Shown here piece by piece: positions 6,798-13,294 of a stretch of DNA of 13,294 nucleotides. Numbering within the stretch: the stretch's first letter is position 1; the number at the start of each line of letters is the position of its first letter. Made by a program: the position numbers and the translations under genes. This DNA comes from Bacteroides sp. GTDB taxonomy: Bacteria; Bacteroidota; Bacteroidia; Bacteroidales; SM23-62. Where the stretch lies: NCBI GenBank assembly GCA_030592145.1, contig JAUVKJ010000014.1, forward strand, positions 1-13,294. Reading direction: 5' to 3'. A model generated the notes under the pieces. The model was not told the DNA's origin, ran no database searches, and saw nothing but the letters and a program-made list of their open reading frames with translations.

Positions 6798-8260
6798 GAT
6801 TCATTCAGTTCCTTTATAATTGCAAGGCTTTCCCCTTCAAGGGAGAAATCTGCAGCCGAATTGATCTGTACCTCGGTAAATTGTCCGGTCAGCGAGTTAT
6901 CATCCGATGGGAAACGGACGATCAGCCTGCCCTCGGTCAGTGCTTTTATATATCCTTTTTTCCGGTCTTTTCCGATGACCAGCACACGGATCTTTTTGCC
7001 TATCAGGCTGCGGTTGTAAATGCGGTTGTGCCTGATCAGTTCCTCTGTCAGGATATGAAGGCGTTCTTTTTTAGTTTCCCGTGGAATGTCGTCTTCCCAG
7101 CGGCTGCTGGCAGCTCCGGGCCTGGGAGAATACATTGCGATATAAGCCATGTTGAATTTGAATTCTTCCATGACCAGCCTGGTGTTCTCGAACTGCTCCC
7201 CGGTCTCACCGGTGAATCCGACTATGATATCAGTAAAAAGAGTCGCTGCAGGTAATTTTTGCCTGATGTATTGTACGATTTCCCGGTAGCGGTTTATAGT
7301 ATGGTTACGGTTCATCCGGATCAGCACCCTGTCATCGCCCGACTGCACCGGCAGGTGGATCTGTTTGGCCAGGCAATCGTACCGTGCAATCACGTCAATA
7401 ACCTCATTTGACATATCATGCGGGTGGGGAGAGGTAAAATAGACCCAGAAATTCTTTCCGGATGCCTTACCGAATTCACCTATTTTCTCCAGCAGTTCAT
7501 GAAAGGGGATCTCATCCCCACGCTTGTCATGCCCGTAGGAATTAACGTTTTGTCCCAGGAGGGTAATGGATTTGTAGCCCTTTCGAACCAGCTCTTTCAG
7601 TTCATCCAGGATATCACCGGAGGGCCTGGATACTTCTCTGCCGCGGGTATAGGGCACGGCACAGAATGTGCAAAACTTGTCGCAACCGTTCTGGATAGGA
7701 ATAAATGCCTCAAAGCCGGAGGAATAATGCGGATTCACTTTCCAGAACCTTTTAATCTCTCCCGGATCCTTTTTCGGTTTCAGCACGCTGAGGTCTGCAG
7801 GAATATCTTCCTTCGACGGTTTCACGACGCTGAAGTCTGTGGGAATCTCCGCTTCCGCAGTCTCCGGGGTGATTCCCAGCTCATCAGTCTCTGCGGGTGA
7901 CTGCAGAGACACCGGGGTCACCACGCCGTACTGACGGATCATGGAATCCAGGTCAGGCAACTCATCCATAGTGAATACAAGATCAAATAATTTCAGGAAC
8001 TTCTCCCTGTCAGACGGAAGTAAACATCCCGATACAAAGGTCAGCAGGTTGGTGTTCTTTTTCCACTGGTTCCATTTGCTGATCCTGCTGTATACCTTAT
8101 CAATGGATTTCTGCCTTACAGAACAGGCGAGAACACCCAGCATACTGGCTTCCTCCTCCTTATCGCACCACACATATCCCAGGCTTTCGATCACGGTCCT
8201 TGTCCGCTCGCTGTCTGATTTGTTCATCTGGCATCCCAGTGTAACAAGGTGGTACTTCAT
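6794..8260 (-). CDS. miaB: MiaB-family methylthiotransferase, divergent form with linker insertion
   Basis: This 488-residue radical-SAM enzyme would add a methylthio group to i6A37 in tRNAs reading UNN codons. It has C10 (T-L-G-C-Q-M-N-K-S-D-S-E-R), C46 (L-A-C-S-V-R-Q-K-S), C79 (V-S-G-C-L-L-P), the radical-SAM C193-D-K-F-C197-T-F-C200 and a C-terminal TRAM domain from about 425. GCQMN and CSVRQ point to MiaB rather than MtaB or RimO. It departs from the usual form in two ways: the normal N-T-C motif is L-A-C, and a low-complexity acidic/proline linker (about 112-168) with an internal duplication separates the two halves, giving about 40-50 residues more than usual. Its style recalls MiaB-like proteins outside the Bacteroidota, so it may be a transferred copy or a paralogue. 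Both ends overlap neighbours by ATGA: the protease gene upstream and mtaB downstream. Confidence 0.82.
   Translation of the reverse strand: MKYHLVTLGCQMNKSDSERTRTVIESLGYVWCDKEEEASMLGVLACSVRQKSIDKVYSRISKWNQWKKNTNLLTFVSGCLLPSDREKFLKLFDLVFTMDELPDLDSMIRQYGVVTPVSLQSPAETDELGITPETAEAEIPTDFSVVKPSKEDIPADLSVLKPKKDPGEIKRFWKVNPHYSSGFEAFIPIQNGCDKFCTFCAVPYTRGREVSRPSGDILDELKELVRKGYKSITLLGQNVNSYGHDKRGDEIPFHELLEKIGEFGKASGKNFWVYFTSPHPHDMSNEVIDVIARYDCLAKQIHLPVQSGDDRVLIRMNRNHTINRYREIVQYIRQKLPAATLFTDIIVGFTGETGEQFENTRLVMEEFKFNMAYIAMYSPRPGAASSRWEDDIPRETKKERLHILTEELIRHNRIYNRSLIGKKIRVLVIGKDRKKGYIKALTEGRLIVRFPSDDNSLTGQFTEVQINSAADFSLEGESLAIIKELNES
7775..7849 (-). repeat. Tandem 42-base (14-codon) duplication inside the miaB-like gene
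   Basis: Two imperfect copies start at 7775 and 7817 on the + strand, each beginning CGGTTTCA and continuing with ACGCTGA and GTCTG at matching places. They encode E-I-P-T-D-F-S-V-V-K-P-S-K and D-I-P-A-D-L-S-V-L-K-P-K-K in the linker between the UPF0004 and radical-SAM domains. The spacing is a whole number of codons, so the reading frame is kept. Confidence 0.85.
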
Positions 8261-8724
8261 GGCTTCCTGAAATCAAAGTTCAGAATTTTTTCCTTGATAA
8301 AGGCAAGGGCTTTGTCAAGATTCTCCTGCGCTCTTTTTGAAAGGCTTTCCGTAAACTCCCATTCGTATCCCCTGATCTGGAGGAGGTAGGTTTCCGGGTG
8401 TTTGTTGTAAAGTTTGATGCACAGGGCCAGGATAAAGGCCGGAGAGGCGGCATGCATGGTAAATTCTGATTTGCCTTCGGAGGGTTCGACGATCCCGAAG
8501 TGGTAATCAACGATATCTTCAATGGATGCATCGACAAACACCACCACATCCTTATCCCGGATATTATCCGCATCCTCAATGTTCAGCTGGTAGTTGCTTT
8601 CCAGTTCTACATTATCAATTTCCCTTTCTGAGAGCCAGGGTTGCAGCTCATCCACCAGGCAATTGCCCAGTCCGTCGTCCTGACGTCCCGGGTTTCCGTA
8701 AGCGTATATGAGTATGCTCTTCAT
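8257..8724 (-). CDS. hoxW: [NiFe] hydrogenase maturation protease (HoxW/HycI family)
   Basis: This is a 155-residue endopeptidase that cuts the C-terminal tail from the nickel-loaded large subunit. Family marks are G10-N-P-G-R-Q-D-D-G-L-G near the N-terminus (D16/D17 at the position of the first nickel-sensing acid), V-D65-A-S (second acid) and T-M-H91-A-A-S-P (the histidine ligand). The order and spacing match HybD/HycI-type proteases of ~150-170 residues. It lies directly after hoxH, whose product keeps an uncut 25-residue tail, so HoxH is the obvious substrate. The ATG at 8724 sits 11 bases after the hoxH stop, within a perfect hairpin. Its TGA overlaps the miaB-like ATG by four bases. The symbol hoxW is by context; the short form is unlike the longer Cupriavidus HoxW. 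Confidence 0.9.
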   Translation of the reverse strand: MKSILIYAYGNPGRQDDGLGNCLVDELQPWLSEREIDNVELESNYQLNIEDADNIRDKDVVVFVDASIEDIVDYHFGIVEPSEGKSEFTMHAASPAFILALCIKLYNKHPETYLLQIRGYEWEFTESLSKRAQENLDKALAFIKEKILNFDFRKP

Positions 8725-8742
8725 CCTGATGAAAATCAGGAT
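8723..8742 (-). promoter_or_regulatory. Perfect 8-bp hairpin across the hoxH stop and protease start
   Basis: On the + strand ATCCTGAT (8723-8730), GAAA, ATCAGGAT (8735-8742) form an exact 8-base inverted repeat with a 4-base loop. In the mRNA the left arm contains the hoxH UGA and the right arm contains the AGG purine run and the first two bases of the protease AUG. It is therefore placed to hide the protease start until a ribosome finishing hoxH opens it. There is no U-run after it, so it is not a typical intrinsic terminator. Confidence 0.6.
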
Positions 8743-10190
8743 CTCATCTTGTAATCTATCAACTCTTCCCTGGCATTATAGAGAGAAACCTCGAGGGGCA
8801 TCTGGCCAAATGCATGGGTGGCACAACTCAGGCAGGGATCGTAGGCCCTGATGCTGACCTCAACGGCATTCATCATGGGTTCAGTGATCTCATCCTGGCC
8901 GTTCATGTATTTTTTAGCCACGAAGTTCACCGCCTCATTCATAGGCTGGTTATTATTGGTCGTGGAAACGATCAGGTTGGCCATGATCACCTGGTCATTG
9001 TCGTTGATCTCATAATGATGGAAGAGCGTACCCCGGGGGGCTTCAAGCACCCCTATCCCTTTATTGCATTTTTCTCCCCTGGTAAGCAGTTCTCCTTTTA
9101 CAATATCGGGGTCCATAAGCAATTCCTTCATCATTTCGGCGGAATGAAGGATCTCGATCAGCCGGGCCCAGTGCATGTGCATCGACATGTTATTGGGTTT
9201 TCCGTTGGTATATGCCTTGTATTCCTCGAATTCCTTCTGTGCAAGCGGTGTGGGAATGAAATCTGCGGTATTTAGACGGGCCAGCGGACCCACCGTATAC
9301 CATCCGTTGCTTTTTCCGTATTCTTTCAGGTAGGGGAATTTCATGTAGCTCCAGGAACGCACCTCTTCATCGATGTAGTCAAGGTAATTCTGGCAGTCCA
9401 CATCATGCAGGATCTTGTTTCCCTCATGGTCGACGGCACGCAAAACGCCATGGTACAGGTCCATCGCTCCGTCTTTTCTCACAATGCTAAGGTGGCTGGA
9501 GGGGAATACCGCGAAATTGTCGATGAAATCCTTATTCTTCTTATGGTAGTTTTTGAACCATGCAACTGCTTCAACGGACCAGTCAATTATTTTATCGACA
9601 TTCATTGGATCAGTCCCTTTCAGTAAGCTGTCCCTTTCCTCCTCGCTCAGGTGCTTATTGATCCCCCCGGGAATAGCCCCGGTTCCGTGGATCTTCTTAC
9701 CTGCAGTGGCTGCGATGATCTCCTGTCCGTATTTCCTCATCATGACACCCTGTACGGCAAGATCCTTATTGGTCAGGGCAACACCAATGATATTCCGGAG
9801 GGCCGGATCACCATCGATGCCAAAGACCATATCGGGCGATGCCAGGTGAAAGAAATGCAGGGAATGCGACTGGAATATCTGGCCGTAATGCATCAGGCGC
9901 CTCATCTTTTCCCCCGTGGGTGTGAGTCCGTCTCCTGTCCCGGCACCAACGATCACATCCAGCGCTTTGGCTGCTGCCAGGTGGTGGGAAACGGGGCAGA
10001 TGCCGCAGAGTCGCTGGACCAGCACGGGCATTTCCCAGTACGGGCGGCCCTGGACAAAACGCTCAAATCCCCTGAATTCAACAATATGTAACCTGGTTTG
10101 TGCAACATTCCCTTCATCGTCCAGGTGGATGGTTACTTTTCCGTGTCCCTCGACCCGTGTAACCGGTTCTATCGTTATTTTACGTCCCAT
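8736..10190 (-). CDS. hoxH: [NiFe] hydrogenase large subunit HoxH (group 3d)
   Basis: This 484-residue subunit holds the NiFe(CN)2CO site where H2 is split or made. The four nickel-iron cysteines are in R-L-C62-G-I-C65-P-V-S-H-H near the N-terminus and D-P-C453-L-S-C456-A-T-H459 near the C-terminus. The second-shell glutamate is in T-R-V-E14-G-H-G. After H459 a 25-residue tail (A-F-G-Q-M-P-L-E-V to the end) marks the precursor that the neighbouring protease would cut. The pattern V-E-F-R-G-F-E-R-F-V-Q-G at 37-48 and the A-F-G-Q-M-P-L-E tail are characteristic of NAD-coupled HoxH. The start is taken at ATG 10190, because M-G-R-K-I-T-I-E-P-V-T-R aligns with known HoxH N-termini; the longer version starts with a TTG at 10208 and overlaps the hoxY stop. 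It is preceded by hoxY (10 bases away) and followed by the protease gene. Confidence 0.96.
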   Translation of the reverse strand: MGRKITIEPVTRVEGHGKVTIHLDDEGNVAQTRLHIVEFRGFERFVQGRPYWEMPVLVQRLCGICPVSHHLAAAKALDVIVGAGTGDGLTPTGEKMRRLMHYGQIFQSHSLHFFHLASPDMVFGIDGDPALRNIIGVALTNKDLAVQGVMMRKYGQEIIAATAGKKIHGTGAIPGGINKHLSEEERDSLLKGTDPMNVDKIIDWSVEAVAWFKNYHKKNKDFIDNFAVFPSSHLSIVRKDGAMDLYHGVLRAVDHEGNKILHDVDCQNYLDYIDEEVRSWSYMKFPYLKEYGKSNGWYTVGPLARLNTADFIPTPLAQKEFEEYKAYTNGKPNNMSMHMHWARLIEILHSAEMMKELLMDPDIVKGELLTRGEKCNKGIGVLEAPRGTLFHHYEINDNDQVIMANLIVSTTNNNQPMNEAVNFVAKKYMNGQDEITEPMMNAVEVSIRAYDPCLSCATHAFGQMPLEVSLYNAREELIDYKMRS

Positions 10191-10200
10191 GCTATTTTTT

Positions 10201-10749
10201 TTAATCAAATTTAATTACATCATAAGGCAGCTCTGCCGGTTTCCCCGTGATCAGCGATAAAAGTGTTTCCCATATCAGGTCGGCCCTGGGGGGGCAACCG
10301 GGAAGATAATAATCTATCTTCACGATTTCCTGGCAGGGATAAACTTTGTCAAGCATCATCGGCAGTTCCGGATCATTCGGGATGATATGGCTGGTATTAG
10401 CCGTGGTGGAAGGCCCGGTCAGATAAGCCTCCCGGAGACACTCCTTGATGGGGATGCCGTTCCGCATGGCCGGCAGTCCGCCCATTATGGCACATTCCCC
10501 GACCGATACCAGGATGTTGCAATGCTTTCTGAAATCTTTCAGGACATGTACGTTCTCAGAGTTGCTGCAACCGCCTTCGATCAATCCGATATCACATTGT
10601 TTTGTAAAGGTTTTGATATCATCTATTGGCGATTTGTTGAACTCGACAAGTTCAATCAGGGGAAGGATTCTTTCGTCTATGTCAAGGAGCGACATATGGC
10701 ATCCGAAACATCCTGCCAATGATGTGGTAGCAATTACTGGTTTACTCAT
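10201..10749 (-). CDS. hoxY: [NiFe] hydrogenase small subunit HoxY
   Basis: This 182-residue cytoplasmic small subunit carries the single proximal [4Fe-4S] cluster that passes electrons between the NiFe site and the diaphorase. The cluster ligands read A-G-C14-F-G-C17-H-M-S, V-G-E-C86-A and L-P-G-C152-P-P. No twin-arginine signal and no C-terminal cluster domain are present, as expected for soluble group 3 enzymes. ATG 10749 follows a short AAGAAG purine run about 7 bases upstream. It lies 19 bases after the hoxU stop and 10 bases before the hoxH ATG, in the same order as in known hoxFUYH operons. Its length is normal for the family. Confidence 0.95.
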   Translation of the reverse strand: MSKPVIATTSLAGCFGCHMSLLDIDERILPLIELVEFNKSPIDDIKTFTKQCDIGLIEGGCSNSENVHVLKDFRKHCNILVSVGECAIMGGLPAMRNGIPIKECLREAYLTGPSTTANTSHIIPNDPELPMMLDKVYPCQEIVKIDYYLPGCPPRADLIWETLLSLITGKPAELPYDVIKFD

Positions 10750-10768
10750 TATTTTATCTTCTTTATGC

Positions 10769-11470
10769 TTATTGGTTATTTTCTATATCACTGCCGATCG
10801 GGGCCTTATCGTATTTTCTTGTGCCAATGGGTTCAATCCAGCCTATTTCACGTACCAGGATGGAACCGACCGGACAGATATCCATGGCTTCCTGAGCTTT
10901 TTCAGGACTCATTTCGGCCATCATTTTCCTGTCCGGAACAACCAGGGAATCCTGACCCCGGTTCCTGTAGGCAAAATACCTTTTGCCATCTTCATCCTTG
11001 ATCCCGCGGATACATCTCTTGCACAGAATACAACGGTTCTGTTCCTTGATGATCATGGGATAGGATGCATCGACCTCCTTACGGGGGAAAGCAAACGGGA
11101 ACCTGGGTGCCATCATCTTAAAGCGATACGCCAGGGCCTGCAGTTCACAATTGCCGCTTTTTTCGCATGCCGGACAGAAATGGTTGCCTGACACAAATAA
11201 TAACTCAATGATCTCTTTGCGGACCTCATTCAGTTCATCTGTATTATTCTCGATTTTCATCCCGTCCTGGACAGGGGAGGTACAGGCAGTGGTAAGGCGG
11301 CCGTCAATCTTCACGCTGCAGATCCGGCAGGAGCCTTTAGGTTTCAGTCCCTCATAATTGCAAAGGGTAGGAATGTATACCCCGTTCTCCTTAGCGGCTT
11401 CAACGAGATACAACCCCTCTTCTGACTGGCATTCTTTGCCATCGATTACGAAATTGACTTTTTTGGACAT
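10769..11470 (-). CDS. hoxU: NAD-reducing hydrogenase diaphorase subunit HoxU (NuoG-like)
   Basis: This 233-residue iron-sulfur protein bridges HoxF and HoxY. Three cluster sites are complete: an N-terminal [2Fe-2S] ferredoxin site (C37, C48, C51, C63), a His-Cys [4Fe-4S] site (H97, C99-P-A-C102-x5-C108) and one further [4Fe-4S] site (C147-I-L-C150-K-R-C153 with C199-P). This matches the N-terminal portion of complex I NuoG and the ~230-residue HoxU of bidirectional hydrogenases; the molybdopterin-like C-terminal half of NuoG is absent, as it should be. It starts at ATG 11470, 24 bases after the hoxF stop, with an A-rich leader and no clear Shine-Dalgarno. Confidence 0.95.
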   Translation of the reverse strand: MSKKVNFVIDGKECQSEEGLYLVEAAKENGVYIPTLCNYEGLKPKGSCRICSVKIDGRLTTACTSPVQDGMKIENNTDELNEVRKEIIELLFVSGNHFCPACEKSGNCELQALAYRFKMMAPRFPFAFPRKEVDASYPMIIKEQNRCILCKRCIRGIKDEDGKRYFAYRNRGQDSLVVPDRKMMAEMSPEKAQEAMDICPVGSILVREIGWIEPIGTRKYDKAPIGSDIENNQ

Positions 11471-11494
11471 ATCGTGTTTTCTTTTGTTTTCGGT

Positions 11495-13291
11495 TTATAC
11501 AGTGGCCGGACGGTTTGTAGCTTCGCAGGATTCCCGGACGGATTCGGCAAGGTTGAATCCGGTGTCAAATTCACGGTCACGCTGTACCAGCTTCTCATAG
11601 AGATGTCTGAAATTCTGGATGCTGGTTACAATTGGATTGGCAGCTGTATGTCCCAGTCCACACCTGCTGAACTTGAGATTCTTGCTCCATTCGAGCATAT
11701 CGTCAATGTCCTGAACCACACCATGTCCGTCCAGTATCTTCTGGAGTTTATCTTTTAGCAGGACAGGGGTATTACGGCAGGTAGCACAGGATCCGCAGGA
11801 TTCTTCTATGAAAAATTTAGTAAAATTCATTACGACCTCCCTGATCAGGTCTCTTGATTCATCGAAAATGATCAGTGAACCGCCGGTTCCAAGATCCTCA
11901 TAGCCCAGCTTTCTCGGAAGCTGGTTGGGATTGATCAATATCCCTGATGGGCCACCGATCTGGACGGCCTGTGTATTGGTAGCCCCTGACATTTGCAGAA
12001 TGTCATAGATGGAGTGGCCCCATTCGATTTCATATACACCCGGATACCTGCAGTCGCCCGAGATGCTGAGCAGTTTTGTGCCGGATGATTCTTTGGTTCC
12101 GAACCCGGCGAACCAGGCGCTGCCTTTCTTTATTATCTTGACAACCTTGGCCAGGGTTTCGACATTGTTTATTACGGTTGGCTTGTCCAGGTATCCTTTC
12201 TCTACCGGGAAGGGCGGGCGGTCACGTGGCTCCCCGCGCTTTCCTTCAGATGACTCGATCAGGGCACTCTCCTCGCCGCAGACATAGGCACCGGCTCCGT
12301 ACTGGATCCTGATGTCAAAATCAAACCCCTGCCTGCCGGCAATATTTTCACCAAGCAGTTTTGCTTTTCTAAGTTTATCGAGTGCATTTTCAAGGTGTTT
12401 TTTAAGGTATTTGTATTCATAGCGGACATACAGGATACCGGATTTGGCTCCGACCGCATACGCGGCAATCGCCATACCTTCGAATACCATCTCAGGCATT
12501 TCGGTAATGATGACCCTGTCCTTAAATGTTCCCGGTTCACCTTCATCTGCATTACAGAAGATATATTTTTCTTTCTCCTTTGCCTTGGTGCACAACTCCC
12601 ATTTTAGTCCAGTGGGAAAACCGGCCCCCCCGCGTCCCTTGAGATTTGAGTTTTTTATCTCTTCAATGACTTCCCCGGGCTTCATGGAGACAGCCATTTT
12701 GAGTCCCTCACCGGGCTCGTAAGCATCCCACAATACGGGGCCCTTCCTTCTTATATTATTATTGACCACAGCTCTGACAAGGTCTGAACTGTTATTACCG
12801 TCACCATAATTCTTTTTGTGCATTTCTTCAACCGGTTTTCCTTCCCTCATATCTTTCATGATTTCTTTTACGCGGAAAGAAGTGAGGTTGGTAAAAACGT
12901 TTCCGTTAATGATTGCCGCAGGTTCCTGGTCATTCATGCCGATACAGGACGTTTCGAACAGTCCGATTATTCCATCGGCACTGATATTCCCGAAGGTGAT
13001 TCCTGACTGTTCCTCGAGAGTCTTTCTGACTTCGTCTCTCAGCATCATTTCGGCGGTGATGCTTTTATTCAGGTATACCGTATATTTTCCCATTGGTTTC
13101 TGGCTGAAGAAATAGTAGAAACTGATGGTTTCCTCAAGATCCGCCCTGGAAAGGGACAACTCGTCTGCAATCATCTGGTTGAATTCTTCAGGTATGTATC
13201 CCAGTTCTTCCTGAATATCGAGGAGGATATCCATAAGGCGGAATGGATCCTTCCTGTATTTTTTAATAATGCTGAGAATGGTTGTTTTCAT
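11495..13291 (-). CDS. hoxF: NAD-reducing hydrogenase flavoprotein HoxF with fused NuoE-like domain
   Basis: This 598-residue flavoprotein is the NAD(H)-reactive end of the diaphorase. Residues 1-~160 are a NuoE-like thioredoxin fold (M-K-T-T-I-L-S-I-I, E-T-I-S-F-Y-Y-F-F), fused to a NuoF-like part. The latter has the nucleotide loop G219-R-G-G-A-G-F, the FMN segments N-A-D-E-G-E-P-G-T-F-K-D-R (247-259) and Y-G-A-G-A-Y-V-C-G-E-E-S-A (331-343), and a [4Fe-4S] site C499-G-S-C502-A-T-C505 with C544. The NuoE-like domain keeps only C116 (T-S-C-I-G-M-N) of the four [2Fe-2S] cysteines; the first pair is replaced in Y-L-N-K-S-I-T-A. As I recall it, Cupriavidus HoxF is likewise a ~600-residue fusion with a degraded site. 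The ATG at 13291 fits the family N-terminus; only three upstream bases remain, so the promoter is outside. No separate hoxE is seen. Confidence 0.95.
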   Translation of the reverse strand: MKTTILSIIKKYRKDPFRLMDILLDIQEELGYIPEEFNQMIADELSLSRADLEETISFYYFFSQKPMGKYTVYLNKSITAEMMLRDEVRKTLEEQSGITFGNISADGIIGLFETSCIGMNDQEPAAIINGNVFTNLTSFRVKEIMKDMREGKPVEEMHKKNYGDGNNSSDLVRAVVNNNIRRKGPVLWDAYEPGEGLKMAVSMKPGEVIEEIKNSNLKGRGGAGFPTGLKWELCTKAKEKEKYIFCNADEGEPGTFKDRVIITEMPEMVFEGMAIAAYAVGAKSGILYVRYEYKYLKKHLENALDKLRKAKLLGENIAGRQGFDFDIRIQYGAGAYVCGEESALIESSEGKRGEPRDRPPFPVEKGYLDKPTVINNVETLAKVVKIIKKGSAWFAGFGTKESSGTKLLSISGDCRYPGVYEIEWGHSIYDILQMSGATNTQAVQIGGPSGILINPNQLPRKLGYEDLGTGGSLIIFDESRDLIREVVMNFTKFFIEESCGSCATCRNTPVLLKDKLQKILDGHGVVQDIDDMLEWSKNLKFSRCGLGHTAANPIVTSIQNFRHLYEKLVQRDREFDTGFNLAESVRESCEATNRPATV

Positions 13292-13294
13292 CTG

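Noticed and set aside
7418..7900. Open frame on the + strand (160 codons) opposite the miaB-like gene
   Set aside because: Fully antisense to a recognised radical-SAM gene, with no family resemblance. The same applies to other + strand frames at 5652-6125, 8814-9275 and 2261-2698.
10191..10208. Upstream TTG start for hoxH giving six extra residues
   Set aside because: It would overlap the hoxY stop region, and HoxH family N-termini begin at the M-G-R-K-like position, matching the ATG at 10190.
10445..11191. Long open frame on the + strand (248 codons) opposite hoxY and hoxU
   Set aside because: It lies antisense to two genes with complete cluster motifs, its translation has no recognisable domain, and it has no start signal; it is a by-product of the real genes' codon use.
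1..13294. tRNA genes, CRISPR arrays, insertion sequences, phage or toxin-antitoxin genes
   Set aside because: I looked on both strands and saw no cloverleaf-like runs, spaced direct repeats, transposase motifs or terminal inverted repeats; nearly all of the window is explained by metabolic genes.

Overview
The window reads as a piece of a chromosome from an anaerobic or facultative member of the Bacteroidota. The lineage is inferred from three things. The mannose-6-phosphate isomerase is of the long (~590 aa) type that I associate with Bacteroidales. There is a sugar operon with a zinc-motif-less ROK kinase and a secreted hydrolase. A perfect TAnnTTTG box (the Bacteroidota -7 consensus) precedes one operon, while Shine-Dalgarno signals are weak. 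There are no tRNAs, rRNAs, insertion sequences, CRISPR arrays or gaps over 300 bases, and coding density is very high.

Left edge (1-848, + strand): the last 22 codons of a NikR-like nickel regulator, followed 57 bases later by a six-helix NicO/UreH-like membrane protein with a 14-histidine loop. This is probably a small nickel-homeostasis operon. It collides tail to tail with the next block, with a 6-base overlap at TTATAA.

Middle-left (843-4904, - strand): a three-gene carbohydrate operon. It reads, in transcription order, a mannose-6-phosphate isomerase with an extra kinase-like N-terminal domain, a ROK-family sugar kinase, and an exported alpha/beta hydrolase. A candidate promoter and two palindromes lie just upstream. 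A ProXp-ala type tRNA editing deacylase (4962-5453) sits alone before it.

Right (5514-13291, - strand): a compact hydrogenase cluster, hoxF-hoxU-hoxY-hoxH-maturation protease, running through 4-base ATGA overlaps into two radical-SAM methylthiotransferase genes (a divergent miaB and mtaB). The four hydrogenase subunits form a complete cytoplasmic NAD(P)-coupled [NiFe] hydrogenase of group 3d, Cupriavidus-like in that HoxF carries a fused NuoE-like domain whose [2Fe-2S] site has lost three of its four cysteines. HoxF/HoxU would be the diaphorase, exchanging electrons with NAD(H). HoxY/HoxH would carry the proximal FeS cluster and the NiFe site. The protease would trim 25 residues from HoxH. 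The nickel genes at the left edge fit this demand for nickel, although hyp genes and the hox promoter are outside the window.

The least expected items are the group 3d hydrogenase in a Bacteroidota-like context, its tight coupling to tRNA/radical-SAM methylthiotransferases, a perfect hairpin spanning the hoxH stop and protease start, a non-canonical MiaB with an internal 14-codon tandem duplication, and the kinase-like extension on the isomerase. I do not see a wholly unknown multi-gene system.
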